From: Bacteroidaceae bacterium
GTDB lineage: Bacteria > Bacteroidota > Bacteroidia > Bacteroidales > Bacteroidaceae
Reading direction: 5' to 3'
NCBI GenBank assembly: GCA_017961965.1
Contig: JAGCWG010000310.1
Span: 1 to 5,920, forward strand
Length of the DNA: 5,920 nt
Both the position numbers and the translations under genes were made by a program. Positions 4,039 to 5,920 of this stretch are shown here, one piece after another; the stretch's first letter is position 1, and every line of letters begins with the position of its first letter. Under the pieces are notes generated by a model. The model was not told the DNA's origin. It saw only the letters and a program-made list of their open reading frames with translations, and did not search any database.

Positions 4039-5920
4039 ATGGCAGTAAGACTAAATAAAGCATTAAAGGAACTTAATGTAGGAATTAACACCGTGGCGGA
4101 ATTCCTACAGAAGAAGGGACAGGCTCTTGAAGATGCCACTCCTAACGCAAAGATCACGGATGAGCAGTACCCAATGCTCATGAGTGCTTTCGGCGACGAC
4201 AAGAACAAGCACGACGAGACTCAGCAGAGAATCCTCGAACGCAAGGAACGCGAGAAGCAGGAAAAGAAGGAACTCAAGGAAAAGAACCGCGAGGAGAAGC
4301 TTCGCAAGGAGCAGGAGATTTTCCGTCTCAAAGCTGAGAAGCAGAAGCCTCAGCTCAAGGTCGTTGGCAACATCAACGACAACAAACCTGCTGAGAAGAA
4401 GGCTGAGCCTGTAGCAACAGCTACAGAGGTAAAGGAAGTCGTGAAAGAGCCGGTTGCTAAGGAAACACCTGCTGCAGCAGATCCTAAGAAGGACGTTGCT
4501 CCAGTTGCTACAGCTGCACCAGAAGAGAACAAGAAGGCAAAGAACAGCTTGAGCGACCGTCTCGAAGTTGACGAGGATGGCGTTTACCGTCTCTCTGCCC
4601 CACAGGAGCCAAGTGTCCAGTTCAAGCAGGTTGGATTCATCGACCTCTCAAGCCTCAATTCAAAGACTCGCCCTGACCGCAAGAGCAAGGCAGAGAAGAA
4701 GAAGGAGCGCAACGAGAAGAATGGTGAGAACGGTGAGAAGAAGAAGCGTAACCGTATGAACAACCAGCGCGTGGATGTTGAAGCTGCAGCAAAGGAGCAG
4801 AGCCAGCAGAACCAGGGCAAGAAGAAGAACAAGAACAAGGACAACTCTAACCAGCAGAATGGTCAGGGTAAGAATAAGAACAACCAGGGCAATAACGGTA
4901 ACAACAACCAGAACGGTCAGGGTGGTGGAAAGAAGAATAAGAAGAACAAGCAGCCACAGAAGCCTGTTGAGCTTACCGATGAGGAGGTAGCAAAGCAGGT
5001 AAAGGAGACACTTGCTCGTCTTACTTCAAAGCAGGAAAAGAAGGCAGTCAAGTATCGTAAGGACAAGCGTAATGCTGCCCGCGAGCGTATGAACGAGGAG
5101 GAAGAGCTCGAGAATGCAGAGAGCAAGGTACTCAAGCTCACCGAGTTCGTGACTGTAAGTGACCTCGCCACTATGATGGACGTTCCTGTAACAAAGGTTA
5201 TCGGTACATGTATGGCAATCGGTATGATGGTAAGTATCAACCAGCGTCTTGACGCTGAGACCATCAATATCGTAGCAGAAGAGTTCGGCTTCACTACAAA
5301 CTATGTGAGTGAGGAAGTTTCAAATGCTATCGAAGAGGAAGAGGATAGGGAGGAAGACCTTGAGAGCCGTGCCCCAATCATCACAGTCATGGGTCACGTT
5401 GACCACGGTAAGACTTCGCTCCTCGACTACATCCGTAAGACAAACGTTATCGCAGGTGAGGCTGGTGGTATCACTCAGCATATCGGTGCCTACAACGTCA
5501 AGATGTCTGACGGTCGTCACATCACATTCCTCGATACTCCAGGTCACGAGGCGTTCACAGCCATGCGTGCCCGTGGTGCTCAGGTAACCGATATTGCCAT
5601 CATCATCGTTGCAGCCGACGATGCAATCATGCCTCAGACAAAGGAGGCTATTGCACACGCTCAGGCAGCAAACGTACCTATGGTATTCGCCATCAACAAG
5701 ATTGATAAGCCAGGAGCAAATCCTGATAAGATACGTGACCAGCTTGCTGCCATGAACCTCCTCGTAGAGGATTGGGGTGGTAAGTACCAGTGTCAGGAAA
5801 TTTCAGCACAGCAGGGTATCGGTGTTGCTGAACTCATGGAGAAGGTACTCCTCGAAGCCGAGATGCTCGACCTCAAGGCAAACCCTAACCGTAAGGCAAC
5901 AGGTTCTATCATCGAGTCAA
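4039..5920 (+). CDS. infB: Translation initiation factor IF2, 3' end outside the window
   Basis: IF2 is the GTPase that brings initiator tRNA to the 30S subunit and promotes subunit joining. The window shows 627 codons; the remaining C-terminal domains, including the fMet-tRNA-binding part, lie beyond the edge. Visible in order: an IF2_N-type segment (1-50, [26 protein letters not shown]); a highly charged probable coiled coil (about 55-106); an Ala/Pro/Glu/Lys linker (about 118-165); [18 protein letters not shown] (195-212), a motif style seen in Bacteroidetes IF2; an Asn/Gln/Gly/Lys tract (255-308); a second IF2_N domain (367-418); and the G domain. All GTPase motifs are intact: GHVDHGKT (452-459), GGITQH (476-481), DTPGHE (499-504), NKID (553-556) and SAQ (589-591). 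ATG at 4039 fits the conserved opening. It is the third gene of the rimP-nusA-infB operon. Confidence 0.97.
   Translation, partial: MAVRLNKALKELNVGINTVAEFLQKKGQALEDATPNAKITDEQYPMLMSAFGDDKNKHDETQQRILERKEREKQEKKELKEKNREEKLRKEQEIFRLKAEKQKPQLKVVGNINDNKPAEKKAEPVATATEVKEVVKEPVAKETPAAADPKKDVAPVATAAPEENKKAKNSLSDRLEVDEDGVYRLSAPQEPSVQFKQVGFIDLSSLNSKTRPDRKSKAEKKKERNEKNGENGEKKKRNRMNNQRVDVEAAAKEQSQQNQGKKKNKNKDNSNQQNGQGKNKNNQGNNGNNNQNGQGGGKKNKKNKQPQKPVELTDEEVAKQVKETLARLTSKQEKKAVKYRKDKRNAARERMNEEEELENAESKVLKLTEFVTVSDLATMMDVPVTKVIGTCMAIGMMVSINQRLDAETINIVAEEFGFTTNYVSEEVSNAIEEEEDREEDLESRAPIITVMGHVDHGKTSLLDYIRKTNVIAGEAGGITQHIGAYNVKMSDGRHITFLDTPGHEAFTAMRARGAQVTDIAIIIVAADDAIMPQTKEAIAHAQAANVPMVFAINKIDKPGANPDKIRDQLAAMNLLVEDWGGKYQCQEISAQQGIGVAELMEKVLLEAEMLDLKANPNRKATGSIIES
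4801..4962 (+). other. Low-complexity Asn/Gln/Gly/Lys tract within infB
   Basis: Codons 255-308 of IF2 encode almost only Asn, Gln, Gly, Lys and a few Ser, from an almost pure purine coding strand rich in AAG, AAC, CAG and GGT codons. The reading frame stays open and joins two recognisable IF2 segments, so this is a real disordered linker and not a frameshift. Such linkers vary in length between related species, and the repetitive codons make the stretch prone to slippage. Confidence 0.8.

Noticed and set aside
4584..5294. Minus-strand open frames opposite infB, rich in Ser/Phe/Leu
   Set aside because: They are antisense readings of purine-rich IF2 codons; the biased composition is produced by the coding strand and does not indicate a gene.

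Overview
The window looks like a chromosomal segment from the order Bacteroidales, most likely Prevotellaceae (Prevotella/Segatella type). The reasons are the style of the NusA, RimP and IF2 proteins, promoter sites of the Bacteroidetes form (TTTG about 19 bp before TAnnTTTG), and start codons in A/T-rich sequence without Shine-Dalgarno motifs. The genus is an inference from sequence style and was not checked by a search. No tRNA, rRNA, CRISPR array, insertion sequence or phage gene was seen.

The left part (about 1-1700) is a two-gene module on the minus strand. The upstream gene encodes a small soluble VTC-type polyphosphate polymerase domain protein. The downstream gene encodes a five-helix DUF4956 membrane protein. 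This pairing recurs in bacteria, and the likely reading is a catalytic tunnel domain with a membrane partner. A perfect-period 11-bp tandem repeat lies just past the DUF4956 stop and runs to the window edge. A 14-bp duplication carrying two -7-like boxes lies upstream of DUF4956.

The divergent spacer (1696-2000) holds a minus-strand promoter for the VTC gene and a near-consensus plus-strand promoter for the right-hand operon. A 10-bp hairpin with a following T-rich stretch sits at the very start of the plus-strand transcript and is a candidate attenuator.

The right part (2001-5920) is the conserved translation/transcription operon rimP-nusA-infB: ribosome maturation factor RimP, transcription factor NusA, and initiation factor IF2, which is cut by the window end after its G domain. 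The coding content is ordinary. The spacers are not: rimP-nusA (178 bp) carries three 11-bp direct repeats and a hairpin, and nusA-infB (129 bp) carries an 18-position long-range stem that crosses a second 7-bp stem. These non-coding structures, together with the VTC/DUF4956 pair, are the parts most worth a second look. I see no convincing case for a wholly new system.
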